DNA of 13,306 nt from RGIG1959 sp045651865 (GTDB taxonomy: Bacteria; Bacillota; Clostridia; Oscillospirales; Acutalibacteraceae): assembly GCA_045651865.1 (NCBI GenBank), contig JAZRTC010000144.1:1-13306 (forward strand), in the 5' to 3' direction. The number at the start of each line of letters is the position of its first letter. Positions within the stretch are counted from its first letter, which is position 1. Under the pieces are notes generated by a model. It was not told where the DNA came from. It worked only from the letters and a program-made list of their open reading frames with translations, and made no database searches. Below, piece by piece: positions 1 to 7,071 of this stretch. Position numbers and translations under genes: made by a program.

Positions 1-221
1 ATCTCGGTCGCGATGGAGCTGGTCGCAATCGCCGAGCCGCAACCGAAGGTTTTGAACTTAACATCCACAATGATGCCGTTCTCAACCTTGATATACATTT
101 TCATAATGTCGCCGCATTTTGCGTTGCCCATCTCACCGATGCCGTCGGCATCTTCAATTTCACCGACATTGCGGGGGTTCATAAAGTGATCCATCACTTG
201 TTCGCTGTAAACAGAAGCCAT
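1..221 (-). CDS. iscU: IscU/NifU-like Fe-S cluster scaffold, N-terminal part (cut by window edge)
   Basis: Scaffold protein on which the cysteine desulfurase and an iron source assemble [2Fe-2S] clusters before transfer to apoproteins; cytoplasmic. Only the first 73 codons are in the window. They begin MASVYSEQVMDHFMNPRNVG, the classic IscU/NifU N-terminus, and hold two of the three cluster-binding cysteines: Cys36 in GNAKCGD (with the conserved Asp38) and Cys61 in TFGCGSAIATSS. The third cysteine would lie beyond position 1. The start ATG (219-221) is preceded by an AAGGA ribosome site about 11 nt upstream. It lies 29 nt after the iscS stop, so the two form an operon transcribed leftward, the usual Clostridia nifS-nifU order. 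Whether a C-terminal Nfu-like domain follows cannot be seen. Confidence 0.95.
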   Translation of the reverse strand, partial: MASVYSEQVMDHFMNPRNVGEIEDADGIGEMGNAKCGDIMKMYIKVENGIIVDVKFKTFGCGSAIATSSIATE

Positions 222-250
222 ATCGTTCTTAGTCCTTTCTGAATATAGTT

Positions 251-1435
251 TTACTTTTTACCATTGATAATATCTTCCCAAAGCGGGGACATCGCGCGAA
301 GACGATCCACAATAACAGGAACTTCGCGCAGGATGGTCTCGACATCTTCATCGGTCACATCTTCGCTCAGTGACAGGCGGAGCGAGCCGTGGGCGATCGC
401 GTGGGGAAGACCGATGGAGAGAAGCACATGGCTGGGATCCAGTGAGCCAGAGGTGCACGCCGAGCCCGACGAAGCACAGATGCCGCGCATATCCAGCATC
501 AGAAGCAGGCTTTCGCCTTCGATGCCTTCAAAGCTGATGTTGATGTTACCGGGCAGTCGGGAGGAAGCGTCACCGTTGAGGCGGCAGCGTTCGATTTTGC
601 CCGTCAGCTCCGCGATGATGCGGTCGCGTTTCGGAAGAAGATGCGCCGCGGCATCCTCCATGGTGGCACAAGCAATGGACAGCGCCTTTGCCATGCCGAC
701 AATGCCTGCCGTGTTTTCGGTGCCTGCGCGGCGACCGCGTTCTTGCGCACCGCCGTCAACCAGATTACCAAAACGGAGTCCGCGGCGGATCAGCAATGCG
801 CCGATGCCTTTCGGGCCGTGGAATTTATGTGCCGACAGAGACAGCAGATCAATGTTCATCTCTTTAAAATCAACGGGGATGTGACCGACCGCCTGCACCG
901 CGTCGGTGTGGAACAGCACACCGTTTTCACGGCAGAGAGCGCCGATTTCGGCAATCGGCTGAATAGTGCCGATTTCGTTGTTGGCAAACATCACCGTGAC
1001 AAGCGCCGTGTCCTCACGAAGCGCCGCCTTGACATCCTCCACACGGACGATGCCGTTGTCGTAGACAGGCAACAGCGTGATTTCAAAGCCGTCTTTTTTC
1101 AACGCGTCAAGTGCGTGAAGCACGGCGTGGTGTTCAAACACGGTGGAAATAATGTGTTTCTTTCCTTTTTTTGCCTGCGCTTGAGCAACCATCTTGATTG
1201 CCCAGTTGTCCGCTTCACTGCCGCCTGAGGTGATGTACACTTCATTCGGAAGGCAGTTCAGGCATTCAGCAATTGTGGCACGAGCCTGATCCACGGCGAC
1301 GCGCGATTCCTGACCGAAGCCGTACAGCGACGAGGCGTTGCCGTATTGTTCGGTGAGATAAGGCATCATGGCGTCCAGCACTTCGGGTAACAGCCGCGTG
1401 GTAGCGGCGTTATCGGCATATATAAACTGATTCAT
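251..1435 (-). CDS. iscS: Cysteine desulfurase, IscS/NifS family
   Basis: PLP enzyme that converts L-cysteine to L-alanine and passes the persulfide sulfur to the IscU scaffold encoded next. The 394-residue length is normal for class I desulfurases. Seen in the sequence: YADNAATT at the N-terminus, the PLP-stacking histidine in EHHAV (His102-103 region), the cofactor-binding TDAVQAVGH (178-185), the Schiff-base lysine in SAHKFHGPKG (Lys204), and the sulfur-carrying loop SSGSACTSG with Cys327. This loop length is that of the NifS/IscS class, not the SufS class. The ATG at 1433-1435 has AAAGGAG about 10 nt upstream. A promoter (1470-1498) lies directly ahead, so the gene need not rely on rnhA transcription. 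No iscR, hscA, hscB or fdx gene is visible nearby. The symbol could equally be nifS. Confidence 0.97.
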   Translation of the reverse strand: MNQFIYADNAATTRLLPEVLDAMMPYLTEQYGNASSLYGFGQESRVAVDQARATIAECLNCLPNEVYITSGGSEADNWAIKMVAQAQAKKGKKHIISTVFEHHAVLHALDALKKDGFEITLLPVYDNGIVRVEDVKAALREDTALVTVMFANNEIGTIQPIAEIGALCRENGVLFHTDAVQAVGHIPVDFKEMNIDLLSLSAHKFHGPKGIGALLIRRGLRFGNLVDGGAQERGRRAGTENTAGIVGMAKALSIACATMEDAAAHLLPKRDRIIAELTGKIERCRLNGDASSRLPGNINISFEGIEGESLLLMLDMRGICASSGSACTSGSLDPSHVLLSIGLPHAIAHGSLRLSLSEDVTDEDVETILREVPVIVDRLRAMSPLWEDIINGKK

Positions 1436-1469
1436 ACCGTAAAATCTCCTTTAAAATATCTCCACAGAT

Positions 1470-1498
1470 AATATATACCTTTTTGGTGTAGATTACAA
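1470..1498 (-). promoter_or_regulatory. Promoter of iscS-iscU
   Basis: On the minus strand TTGTAA (1493-1498) is followed after exactly 17 bp by TATATT (1470-1475), a good sigma-A pair, and the iscS ribosome site and start come about 30-35 nt further down. It sits in the 99-bp gap between rnhA and iscS. The gap also holds a weak AT-only hairpin (1508-1527, 7-bp arms) that is a poor candidate for an rnhA terminator. Confidence 0.65.
1474..1490. promoter_or_regulatory. Imperfect inverted repeat inside the iscS promoter, possible operator
   Basis: On the plus strand the bases read TATACC-TTTTT-GGTGTA: two 6-bp arms with one mismatch around a 5-bp A/T spacer. The repeat fills most of the space between the -35 and -10 boxes, where a bound protein would block RNA polymerase. 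Rrf2-family proteins (IscR, CymR) often control isc operons through short dyads with A/T centres, but no such regulator is in the window, so the binder is unknown. The repeat is short and could be chance. Confidence 0.3.
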
Positions 1499-1534
1499 GA
1501 GGTTTTTGAAAAATTCTTATATTTTTCTATGAAT

Positions 1535-1972
1535 TTAGCGGTAAAGTTCGATTTGTCCAACAGCAAGGCGGTCGCACCGCTCGTTTTCGGGATGTCCCTG
1601 ATGGCCGTGCACCCACACGAATGTCACATCGTGGATATCGAGAAGGGTGAGAAGACGATCCCAAAGATCGGCGTTGAGCGCGGGCTTTTTGTCCGCTTTG
1701 CGCCAGCCGTTGCGTTTCCAGGAGCGCGCCCAGCCTTTGGTGATGCCGTCGACAACATATTTCGAATCGCTTGTGACCGTCACCTGACAAGGTTCTTTGA
1801 GTGCCGCAAGTCCCTCGATAACAGCGGTCAGCTCCATACGGTTATTGGTAGTGGAAGCGGCACCGCCTGCCAGTTCCTTTTCTTTGCCTTGAAAGCGCAG
1901 GATCGTACCCCAGCCGCCGGGACCGGGATTGCCCGAGCAAGCGCCGTCTGTAAACATTTCAATGGATTTCAT
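1535..1972 (-). CDS. rnhA: Ribonuclease HI
   Basis: Cuts the RNA strand of RNA-DNA hybrids (R-loops, Okazaki primers) in the cytoplasm using two metal ions. The protein has 145 residues from the chosen start, typical of bacterial RNase HI. All four carboxylates are present: Asp in FTDGACSGNPGPGG, Glu in NRMELTAVIEGL, Asp in TSDSKYVVDG and Asp in GHPENERCD, plus the catalytic-loop His in VHGHQGH. The basic handle region (WARSWKRNGWRKADKK) for hybrid binding is also there. I place the start at the ATG 1970-1972 because GAGGTGA lies 8 nt ahead of it. A TTG nine codons further upstream (1997-1999) is open, but it falls at the expected transcription start of the promoter at 2005-2033 and so is very unlikely. 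It is a single gene with no clear terminator before iscS. Confidence 0.96.
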   Translation of the reverse strand: MKSIEMFTDGACSGNPGPGGWGTILRFQGKEKELAGGAASTTNNRMELTAVIEGLAALKEPCQVTVTSDSKYVVDGITKGWARSWKRNGWRKADKKPALNADLWDRLLTLLDIHDVTFVWVHGHQGHPENERCDRLAVGQIELYR

Positions 1973-2004
1973 TTGTTCTGTCACCTCAATTTCATTCAAG
2001 CGTT

Positions 2005-2033
2005 ATTATACCAAATTTCTTTGTATCGGTCAA
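2005..2033 (-). promoter_or_regulatory. Promoter of rnhA
   Basis: Minus-strand TTGACC (2028-2033), a 17-bp spacer, and a perfect TATAAT (2005-2010) preceded by TGG, giving an extended -10. The expected start of transcription is near 1998, leaving a leader of about 26 nt before the ATG at 1972. The -35 box lies 16 bp from that of the divergent gene at 2113. Confidence 0.85.
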
Positions 2034-2049
2034 TGTAGATTTTCGTGTG

Positions 2050-2078
2050 TTGACGATTGTTTTTCTTTTTGTTACAAT
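2050..2078 (+). promoter_or_regulatory. Promoter of the glycerophosphodiesterase gene
   Basis: TTGACG (2050-2055), a 17-bp spacer and TACAAT (2073-2078). Transcription would begin near 2085, just ahead of the AAAAGGAG ribosome site at 2095-2102. It fires divergently from the rnhA promoter; the two could share one regulator in the 16 bp between the -35 boxes, although I see no clear dyad there. Confidence 0.8.
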
Positions 2079-2112
2079 ACTTGTATAGGATAATAAAAGG
2101 AGTGGATGTGCT

Positions 2113-3927
2113 GTGATAAAATGTGTATCCGTTTTGTTGAGTCTTCTCATGTTGACAGCGATGTTTACGACCGCTGTTTCAGCCTCGGATGATCTGGTCA
2201 ATCCCGTGCATTACGATCTGCCGCTTATCAACGCAATCGCGAATGTACAGACCGTGGCGGGGGCAGATGCGCAGACGGTGTTGACGGGGGGTAACGCTCC
2301 CGGTATCGCGCTTGTCAATGTGTCGGAACTCAGCGATGTAACCGCATTTGTGAAGCTGTGTGCCGATAACAGCGTTGTGCCGACCTTCCGAGCTGTAGAT
2401 ATCAAGGAAGTGCAGAAGGTTGTCTCTGCTATTGAATCGTTGTCGTTTAAGGATGTGACGGTGATCTCTGCCGATCCTGCGGTGTTGAAATATGCCCGTA
2501 ATAAAAAAGCGATCATCCGCACGGGTCTGGAAATCACGCTCGAAAAGGATGCACTTACCTCCAAAGAGGCGCACGCGATCCGCACGCAGGTTCGCAGTGC
2601 TCCTGCGACATTTTGCGTAATTGACGATACTTACGCGTCCCGTCAGGTTGTTGCCGAATTACAGGAGCTCGCCGTGGCGGTATGGGTCAAAGCAGGGGAC
2701 AGCGATGCATCGGTGATCAAAGCGGTCACCTCGGGCGCGAACGGCATTGTTACCGCGAGTGCTTATGATACTGCCGCTCTCTTGATGCAGGTGCTGGAGG
2801 AAAATTCAATGACCCGTACACCTGTGATGATCGGTCACCGCGGCAATCCGACGCAAGCGCCCGAAAATTCACTGTCGGGATTTCTGACTGCGTATGAAAA
2901 CGGCGCAGATGTGTTTGAGATTGATGTAGAGATTACAAAAGACGGCGAAATCGTGATCATGCACGACAGCACGCTCAACCGCACCACCGATTACACGGGT
3001 GAACTGTCGGTTAACGATATGACACTTGCAGAAATCAAGACCTATCATCTGAAAGATAAAAGCGGTAAGCTGACCGATGAAACTGTGCCGACCTTCCGTG
3101 AGGTGCTGGAAGCGTTCAAGGATAAGGATTGCCGCATCTTCATCGAGTTCAAGGGATATAACCAGAAAAATGTACCCGCCGCACTTGATCTTGTTAAGGA
3201 ACACGAAATGGAAGATCGCGTGGATGTGATTTCCTTCAACGCCAATTTCCTGACACAGACGCAAAAAGAAATTGAGGGTATGTCGACAGGCTATTTGCAG
3301 TCGCCGTCGGGGTATACCGCTAACGAAGAAATCGCCCTCGCTGTTTTTTATAACTCCATTATCAATACCAATGCGGCGAACAGTACCATCAACCCGAACA
3401 ACAGCGTTGCCACCGAGCCGTATCTGCAGGTTGCCACTGACCGCGGTATGACGGTGTGGCCTTGGACCTATTCCAAATCAACCGCCAATAAGGCATTTCT
3501 TCTTTGCCCCGACGGTGTCACAACGGATGATGTGCAATGGTCAAAAGATATGCTCAAATTCATCGAAGCTGAATCGACCGTCAGCGCATCCAAAGGAAAA
3601 GCTGTCCCGCTCGCGATTGTCGGTACGACCTACGGCAGAACAACAAGTGAGTTGTCGCTTGATGAATGTGTGGTCAGCGTGCTGGAGGGTGATGAGGTCG
3701 TGTCGGTCGAAAACGGTGTTGTCACCGCAACGGGCAACGGTACCGCGCAGGTGCTTGTCGGCTATAAGACGCAGACTGCCAACGGCAACGAGTATGTGCT
3801 GTATACGCAACCCATCGCCGTCACGGTCGGCGGACTGACGCCGACGATGCTGGCTCTGATCATCGCCGCGGCTATCTTGCTTGTCGGCGCGGTGGTTGTG
3901 GTCGTGTTGTTGAAACCGAAGAAATAA
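2113..3927 (+). CDS. Secreted, membrane-anchored glycerophosphodiester phosphodiesterase with a degenerate N-terminal barrel
   Basis: Predicted to hydrolyse glycerophosphodiesters (from phospholipids or teichoic acids) to glycerol-3-phosphate outside the cell. The 604 residues hold: a signal peptide (1-25, likely cut after AVSA); residues ~30-230, which keep GDPD-barrel features such as VWVKAG and GANGIVTA but lack the HRG and the acid motifs; a complete GDPD domain (~236-510) with IGHRG (His242, Arg243), APENS (Glu251), FEIDVEITKDG (Glu269, Asp271) and IMHD (His284); an Ig/BIG2-like domain (~515-575, VVSVENGVVTATGNGTA); and a C-terminal membrane helix (~578-599) ending KPKK. The GTG start is the only in-frame start with a good site (AGGAG 10 nt ahead). 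It has its own promoter and terminator. The catalytic assignment is firm; the substrate and the role of the first barrel are inferred. Confidence 0.9.
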   Translation: MIKCVSVLLSLLMLTAMFTTAVSASDDLVNPVHYDLPLINAIANVQTVAGADAQTVLTGGNAPGIALVNVSELSDVTAFVKLCADNSVVPTFRAVDIKEVQKVVSAIESLSFKDVTVISADPAVLKYARNKKAIIRTGLEITLEKDALTSKEAHAIRTQVRSAPATFCVIDDTYASRQVVAELQELAVAVWVKAGDSDASVIKAVTSGANGIVTASAYDTAALLMQVLEENSMTRTPVMIGHRGNPTQAPENSLSGFLTAYENGADVFEIDVEITKDGEIVIMHDSTLNRTTDYTGELSVNDMTLAEIKTYHLKDKSGKLTDETVPTFREVLEAFKDKDCRIFIEFKGYNQKNVPAALDLVKEHEMEDRVDVISFNANFLTQTQKEIEGMSTGYLQSPSGYTANEEIALAVFYNSIINTNAANSTINPNNSVATEPYLQVATDRGMTVWPWTYSKSTANKAFLLCPDGVTTDDVQWSKDMLKFIEAESTVSASKGKAVPLAIVGTTYGRTTSELSLDECVVSVLEGDEVVSVENGVVTATGNGTAQVLVGYKTQTANGNEYVLYTQPIAVTVGGLTPTMLALIIAAAILLVGAVVVVVLLKPKK

Positions 3928-3928
3928 T

Positions 3929-3965
3929 AAAAAAGGGATGCCGCTGATGCGGCATCCCTTTTTTA
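3929..3965 (+). terminator. Intrinsic terminator after the glycerophosphodiesterase gene
   Basis: Directly after the stop codon an A-tract runs into AGGGATGCCGC, loop TGAT, and GCGGCATCCCT with a T-tract. The stem is perfect (15 bp counting the A/T pairs), a very strong Rho-independent terminator. The next gene reads the same way, so it separates two transcripts. Confidence 0.93.
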
Positions 3966-3995
3966 CAAGTTCTACCGCTATTCGATTTATATTTC

Positions 3996-4024
3996 TTGCA
4001 TTACATTGCGGATTGTTTTATACT
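3996..4024 (+). promoter_or_regulatory. Possible promoter of the XRE-type gene
   Basis: TTGCAT (3996-4001), 17 bp, TATACT (4019-4024). The expected start near 4031 would leave a leader of only about 9 nt before the ATG at 4040, with the GGTGAT ribosome site at its very end. That is unusually short, so the true start of transcription or the box choice may differ slightly. Confidence 0.5.
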
Positions 4025-4039
4025 GGATGTGGTGATAGT

Positions 4040-4711
4040 ATGCGTTCAGATAATTTAGCGAATAGAATATATGAGTTGAGGAAATCAAAGGAACTTTCGC
4101 AAAAGGAACTTGGTGCACTTGTCGGCGTCTCAAACAAAGCTGTCTCGAAATGGGAGACCGGTGCCGCCGTTCCGAAGACTGAGATTCTGCTTAAGCTGGC
4201 AGAGATATTTGATATCAATGCGCAGGAGTTTTTGGAGAACGCGGTTTCTGAGGATGCTTCGCAAAAAGTAAAGTCGCGCACCTTATCTGATGTTGCGCGG
4301 GAAACCGATGAGATCTTGCGTTGCGAAAAAGTACAACCAATGCGGGTTACCGTATTGTTTTCCCGCAAACGGGCAAAGGTCTATCTTATTAGTTTGGCAT
4401 TACTGGTAGCGCTATCGTTATGGCTGGCGCGCATGGCTTATTCATATATGGTGAGTATGCTGCCTGGTGAAGTTAATCTTGCCTCTTTGACGGCAATGTG
4501 TGTAATGATCACCATAACATTGCCATCGCTATTTACGGGATTGTGGTATGCCGCGTATGCAATTCGACGGATACCGTTTTGGATGCGGGTCCTTTGCGTG
4601 GTGGCGTGGCTGTTTGTGCTGTATTTCAGCCTTTTGGCAGGTTTGTTTTTGCTGTTGCCGAGTATTGGCATCGCCATTGTACAATGTTTCAGGAAAGGAG
4701 AAGGGGGATAA
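4040..4711 (+). CDS. XRE-family DNA-binding protein with C-terminal membrane helices
   Basis: A 223-residue protein. Residues ~8-62 form a Cro/C1-type helix-turn-helix (LSQKELGALVGVSNKAVSKW, then ETGAAVPKTEILLKLAEIF), the form common in Clostridia. A charged linker (~63-110) leads to three or four hydrophobic segments (~114-138, 148-172, 181-215). This suggests a membrane-held regulator that could respond to an envelope signal; no ligand site is recognisable. The ATG at 4040 is chosen because the helix-turn-helix starts just after it and GGTGAT lies ahead. The open frame extends upstream to 3938, but that would start inside the terminator hairpin and add an unrelated stretch. Its stop is 1 nt from the next start, so the two are translated from one mRNA and probably act together. 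The target genes are unknown. Confidence 0.85.
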   Translation: MRSDNLANRIYELRKSKELSQKELGALVGVSNKAVSKWETGAAVPKTEILLKLAEIFDINAQEFLENAVSEDASQKVKSRTLSDVARETDEILRCEKVQPMRVTVLFSRKRAKVYLISLALLVALSLWLARMAYSYMVSMLPGEVNLASLTAMCVMITITLPSLFTGLWYAAYAIRRIPFWMRVLCVVAWLFVLYFSLLAGLFLLLPSIGIAIVQCFRKGEGG

Positions 4712-4712
4712 T

Positions 4713-6059
4713 ATGAACGATGCAAAAGGCATTATAAAGCGTTATCAGAAACGCGCTCGTACGGTTGAGATTCTGACTGTTTTTGCGATTTTGGCAGCAT
4801 TAGCCTTGCAGATAACAATCGTAGTCAAAATACTTCTTGTGATCGGATTGTTATTATTGGAAATAGTTGTATTGGCGGTGCTGATGACGCGTACTTCTAA
4901 TTCGCTTTTGACACGCGATCTGGATCCTGAACTGTACTATATGGTTTCGCACGGCATTGGTGCTGCCGCAAAAAATGATACGGTGGATATTACGGCGGCA
5001 TATTATATGAATGATTATCACACCGCTTATAATTTGTGTGTTCAAAAGCTTGAAAACACCGGATCGACAGCACAGCAGTATTGGTATAAAATGATTTTAT
5101 CGCGTATATATTTTGATACAGGCGAGATCGAAAAACTGCGTGAAATCTGTGAGGATTTTCATGCGGCGTTTGCTCAAAACCGCTATCTTTCATCTCATTA
5201 CGGACAACTGATGGCATTTTATTCGTTGTATTGCGACGGCTCATTTGCATCATGCTGTGAGCTGTATATGAAACGGATGGAAGAAACACAATACAAACAG
5301 AATGCTTTGGTGAAAACGCAGATCGATTATGCGTATGCGGTGGCGCGCTATCAAAACGGCGATTGGCAGGAGGCGGCCGTTTATTTTAATCAGATCGTGC
5401 AAACGGCACCGAAACTGAATTTCGCACATATTGCCCAGAACTATCTGGACGCGATCGAAAGCGGGGAAGAAGTCGTCATCACACAGGCGTGTGTAAGAGA
5501 AGATGATTTTACACCACCGACATGCTCTTCTTCAAAACCGTCGCTTTCAAAATGGATCATCACAGGTGTTGTTTTGTTTGTTGGTTTTCTTGTGATTGGT
5601 GTGTCGCTATATCAGTCTCGCCCGCAGGAACCATTGGCGGCGTTGAAAGCCTATGATGATACTGTACAAGCAATTCTGACGATGATATCGGTTAACGAGC
5701 AAGAGGATGCTTTATGTGTATACCAAAATGCAAACGACCTACTTGGTATTGCCTATCTGGATGCCAGAGGTGAGAACCGCTATCAATGTAAAATTACAAG
5801 CGACGGAACGGAAGCGGGATGGTATTATACAGTGGAAGCGTCGGATAGTGACCTGAAAATGTCGTGTGTGATATTGGAAAAAGAACAGAATATCCCGCAA
5901 ACATCTGTTGCGTATTCGATGTTTGATTGGCATGGAAAAACCTATACCTTTGTTATCGAAACGCTTGCGGATCACAGTTGCTGGGGTTATTCGGTGTATT
6001 TGGATGACCCTGAGCAGATGCAGGCGGTATTTGAAGAGTTTTTCAACCAAACCGCTTGA
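4713..6059 (+). CDS. Membrane protein with a TPR-like cytoplasmic domain and an extracytoplasmic tail, unknown function
   Basis: 448 residues with no family I can name. Visible parts: a basic N-terminus (KRYQKRAR), two adjacent membrane helices (~18-37, 39-58), a helical region of ~200 residues rich in Tyr/Ala pairs resembling tetratricopeptide repeats (for example DYAYAVARYQNGDWQEAAVYF), a third helix (~280-302), and a C-terminal ~145-residue domain. By the positive-inside rule the TPR-like part should be in the cytoplasm and the last domain outside. The start ATG at 4713 follows the XRE stop by 1 nt; the purine-rich AGGAAAGGAGAAGGGGG lies just ahead. The frame is open further upstream (to 4548), but that stretch overlaps the XRE membrane helices and lacks a ribosome site. 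The pairing suggests a sensor or partner for the XRE protein; this is inference. Confidence 0.8.
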   Translation: MNDAKGIIKRYQKRARTVEILTVFAILAALALQITIVVKILLVIGLLLLEIVVLAVLMTRTSNSLLTRDLDPELYYMVSHGIGAAAKNDTVDITAAYYMNDYHTAYNLCVQKLENTGSTAQQYWYKMILSRIYFDTGEIEKLREICEDFHAAFAQNRYLSSHYGQLMAFYSLYCDGSFASCCELYMKRMEETQYKQNALVKTQIDYAYAVARYQNGDWQEAAVYFNQIVQTAPKLNFAHIAQNYLDAIESGEEVVITQACVREDDFTPPTCSSSKPSLSKWIITGVVLFVGFLVIGVSLYQSRPQEPLAALKAYDDTVQAILTMISVNEQEDALCVYQNANDLLGIAYLDARGENRYQCKITSDGTEAGWYYTVEASDSDLKMSCVILEKEQNIPQTSVAYSMFDWHGKTYTFVIETLADHSCWGYSVYLDDPEQMQAVFEEFFNQTA

Positions 6060-6086
6060 CTTTGACCTAGCGTAAAAGTGTATGAT
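6056..6086 (+). promoter_or_regulatory. MerR-type promoter (19-bp spacer) of the MerR gene
   Basis: TTGACT (6056-6061) and TATGAT (6081-6086) are separated by 19 bp instead of 17. Over-long spacers of 19-20 bp are the hallmark of promoters that MerR proteins activate by twisting the DNA, so the gene at 6110 probably controls itself. The -35 box overlaps the stop codon of the upstream gene (6057-6059). A second TTGACC at 6062 would give a 13-bp spacer and is not usable. Confidence 0.6.
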
Positions 6087-6109
6087 AACGCCAAAGGGAG
6101 GCGTTTGTT

Positions 6110-6985
6110 ATGAAAATCAAAGAGGTTATGGAGCGAACGGGGCTTACCGATCGTGCGATACGGCATTATATCGAATCTGGGTTGCTTGCTCCGCACAGTG
6201 ACGACAGTTATACAGGACGAAAAAACTATGCTTTCACCCGTGAGGATGTGGAGCGGCTCGAAACGATCAAGGTGTTTCGTGAGGCAGGGTTCGGTATTGA
6301 GCAGATCCGCGAACTGTTATTCTCCCGCTCGGTTCGTCGATTGGTGCAGGAACGGCTTGCACAGCTGGAAACCGAAAAGCAACACAGCGAGCAGATGATC
6401 AAGGTGTTGCAAAAAGCAGATATTGATCGTGAGGTTTCTCTTGAAGAACTCGCCATCATCCTGTCTTCCTGCCCTGTGAAATCGATTGATCCCGAGGAAA
6501 TCTATGCGGCGACACCGTTACTGCCGAAAGAGCAGGTGCGTGAGGAAAAACCGTTTACGATGCGCTCCTCATGGTTTCGGAAGGTGTACGGCGAAACTAC
6601 AGTAGAGATCAAAGACAGCGTGCGGGGTGTGATCGCCAAAATGCGTCAGCAACAACGGGAAATACCGTTGAGATACCGGGGAATGTATGGTGCCGCTACA
6701 GGAAAATGTGAAGGAGGACGCTTTCGTTGTTCAAAACAGGGCAAGTTTGCGGTGCGCAGTGAATTGGATGCCGTCGGTTTGCGCGGGAAGGTGTATGCGC
6801 AAAACGGTAAAACCCATATTCGATTTTATGAGGTGTACGAACCGTTATGGACGGTTTTGCTGATCGCGCTTATAATCGTGCTCTTTCCGCTTGTTCTGGC
6901 GGTGTATCTGTATAATTGCTTACAGGAGATATACAAGATATCGTGTTTGAGTTTACATGGGATTATAGTTTGCTTCGCAGTGTGA
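6110..6985 (+). CDS. MerR-family regulator with a C-terminal membrane helix
   Basis: 291 residues as read. Residues 1-70 are a clear MerR winged helix-turn-helix (MKIKEVMERTGLTDRAIRHY, RKNYAFTREDVERLETIKVF, then the AGFGIEQIRELL hinge), followed by a dimerising coiled coil (~75-105). Residues ~106-240 are not recognisable. Residues ~245-268 (LWTVLLIALIIVLFPLVLAV) form a membrane helix, unusual for this family, so the protein may sense or be tethered at the membrane. No Cys pair typical of metal-sensing MerR proteins is seen. GGGAGG lies 11 nt ahead of the ATG. The last ~23 residues (CLQEIYKIS onward) read poorly, while another frame continues convincingly to 7065, so the 3' end may be frameshifted. 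The gene is followed by a strong terminator. Confidence 0.85.
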   Translation: MKIKEVMERTGLTDRAIRHYIESGLLAPHSDDSYTGRKNYAFTREDVERLETIKVFREAGFGIEQIRELLFSRSVRRLVQERLAQLETEKQHSEQMIKVLQKADIDREVSLEELAIILSSCPVKSIDPEEIYAATPLLPKEQVREEKPFTMRSSWFRKVYGETTVEIKDSVRGVIAKMRQQQREIPLRYRGMYGAATGKCEGGRFRCSKQGKFAVRSELDAVGLRGKVYAQNGKTHIRFYEVYEPLWTVLLIALIIVLFPLVLAVYLYNCLQEIYKISCLSLHGIIVCFAV

Positions 6986-7065
6986 GAAGCAGACAGGAAA
7001 AGTTGTGTGCCTTGCGCGAGGATATGCTCACGCAGATCGAAGCCATCCGACGGTGGGATGATTGA
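6916..7065 (+). other. Frame-displaced continuation of the MerR gene, or a small overlapping ORF
   Basis: In the -1 frame relative to the MerR gene, 49 codons are open from just after a stop at 6913 to TGA at 7063-7065. The product contains IVFEFTWDYSLLRSVRSRQ and a charged, helix-like tail ending EAIRRWDD, which looks more like a real protein end than the tail read in the MerR frame (LHGIIVCFAV). It ends 6 nt before the terminator, where a gene end is expected. A separate gene would have to start at GTG 6943 (40 residues) with its AGGAG site about 14 nt ahead, which is too far. I saw no slippery heptamer for programmed frameshifting. Confidence 0.5.
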
Positions 7066-7071
7066 TGTGTT

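Noticed and set aside
264..1228. Two long open frames on the plus strand (264-884 and 641-1228)
   Set aside because: Both lie wholly opposite iscS, whose protein matches the family end to end; their products have no recognisable motif and no ribosome site.
3938..4039. Longer start of the XRE-type protein at 3938
   Set aside because: It would begin inside the terminator hairpin and upstream of the promoter boxes; the extra 34 residues do not belong to the helix-turn-helix fold.
4548..4712. Longer start of the TPR-like membrane protein at 4548
   Set aside because: It overlaps the membrane helices of the XRE gene, is cysteine-rich nonsense in appearance, and ATG 4713 has a strong ribosome site.
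6916..6985. Programmed ribosomal frameshift in the MerR gene
   Set aside because: No X-XXY-YYZ slippery heptamer in the overlap and no clear downstream pseudoknot; kept only as an unexplained frame conflict.
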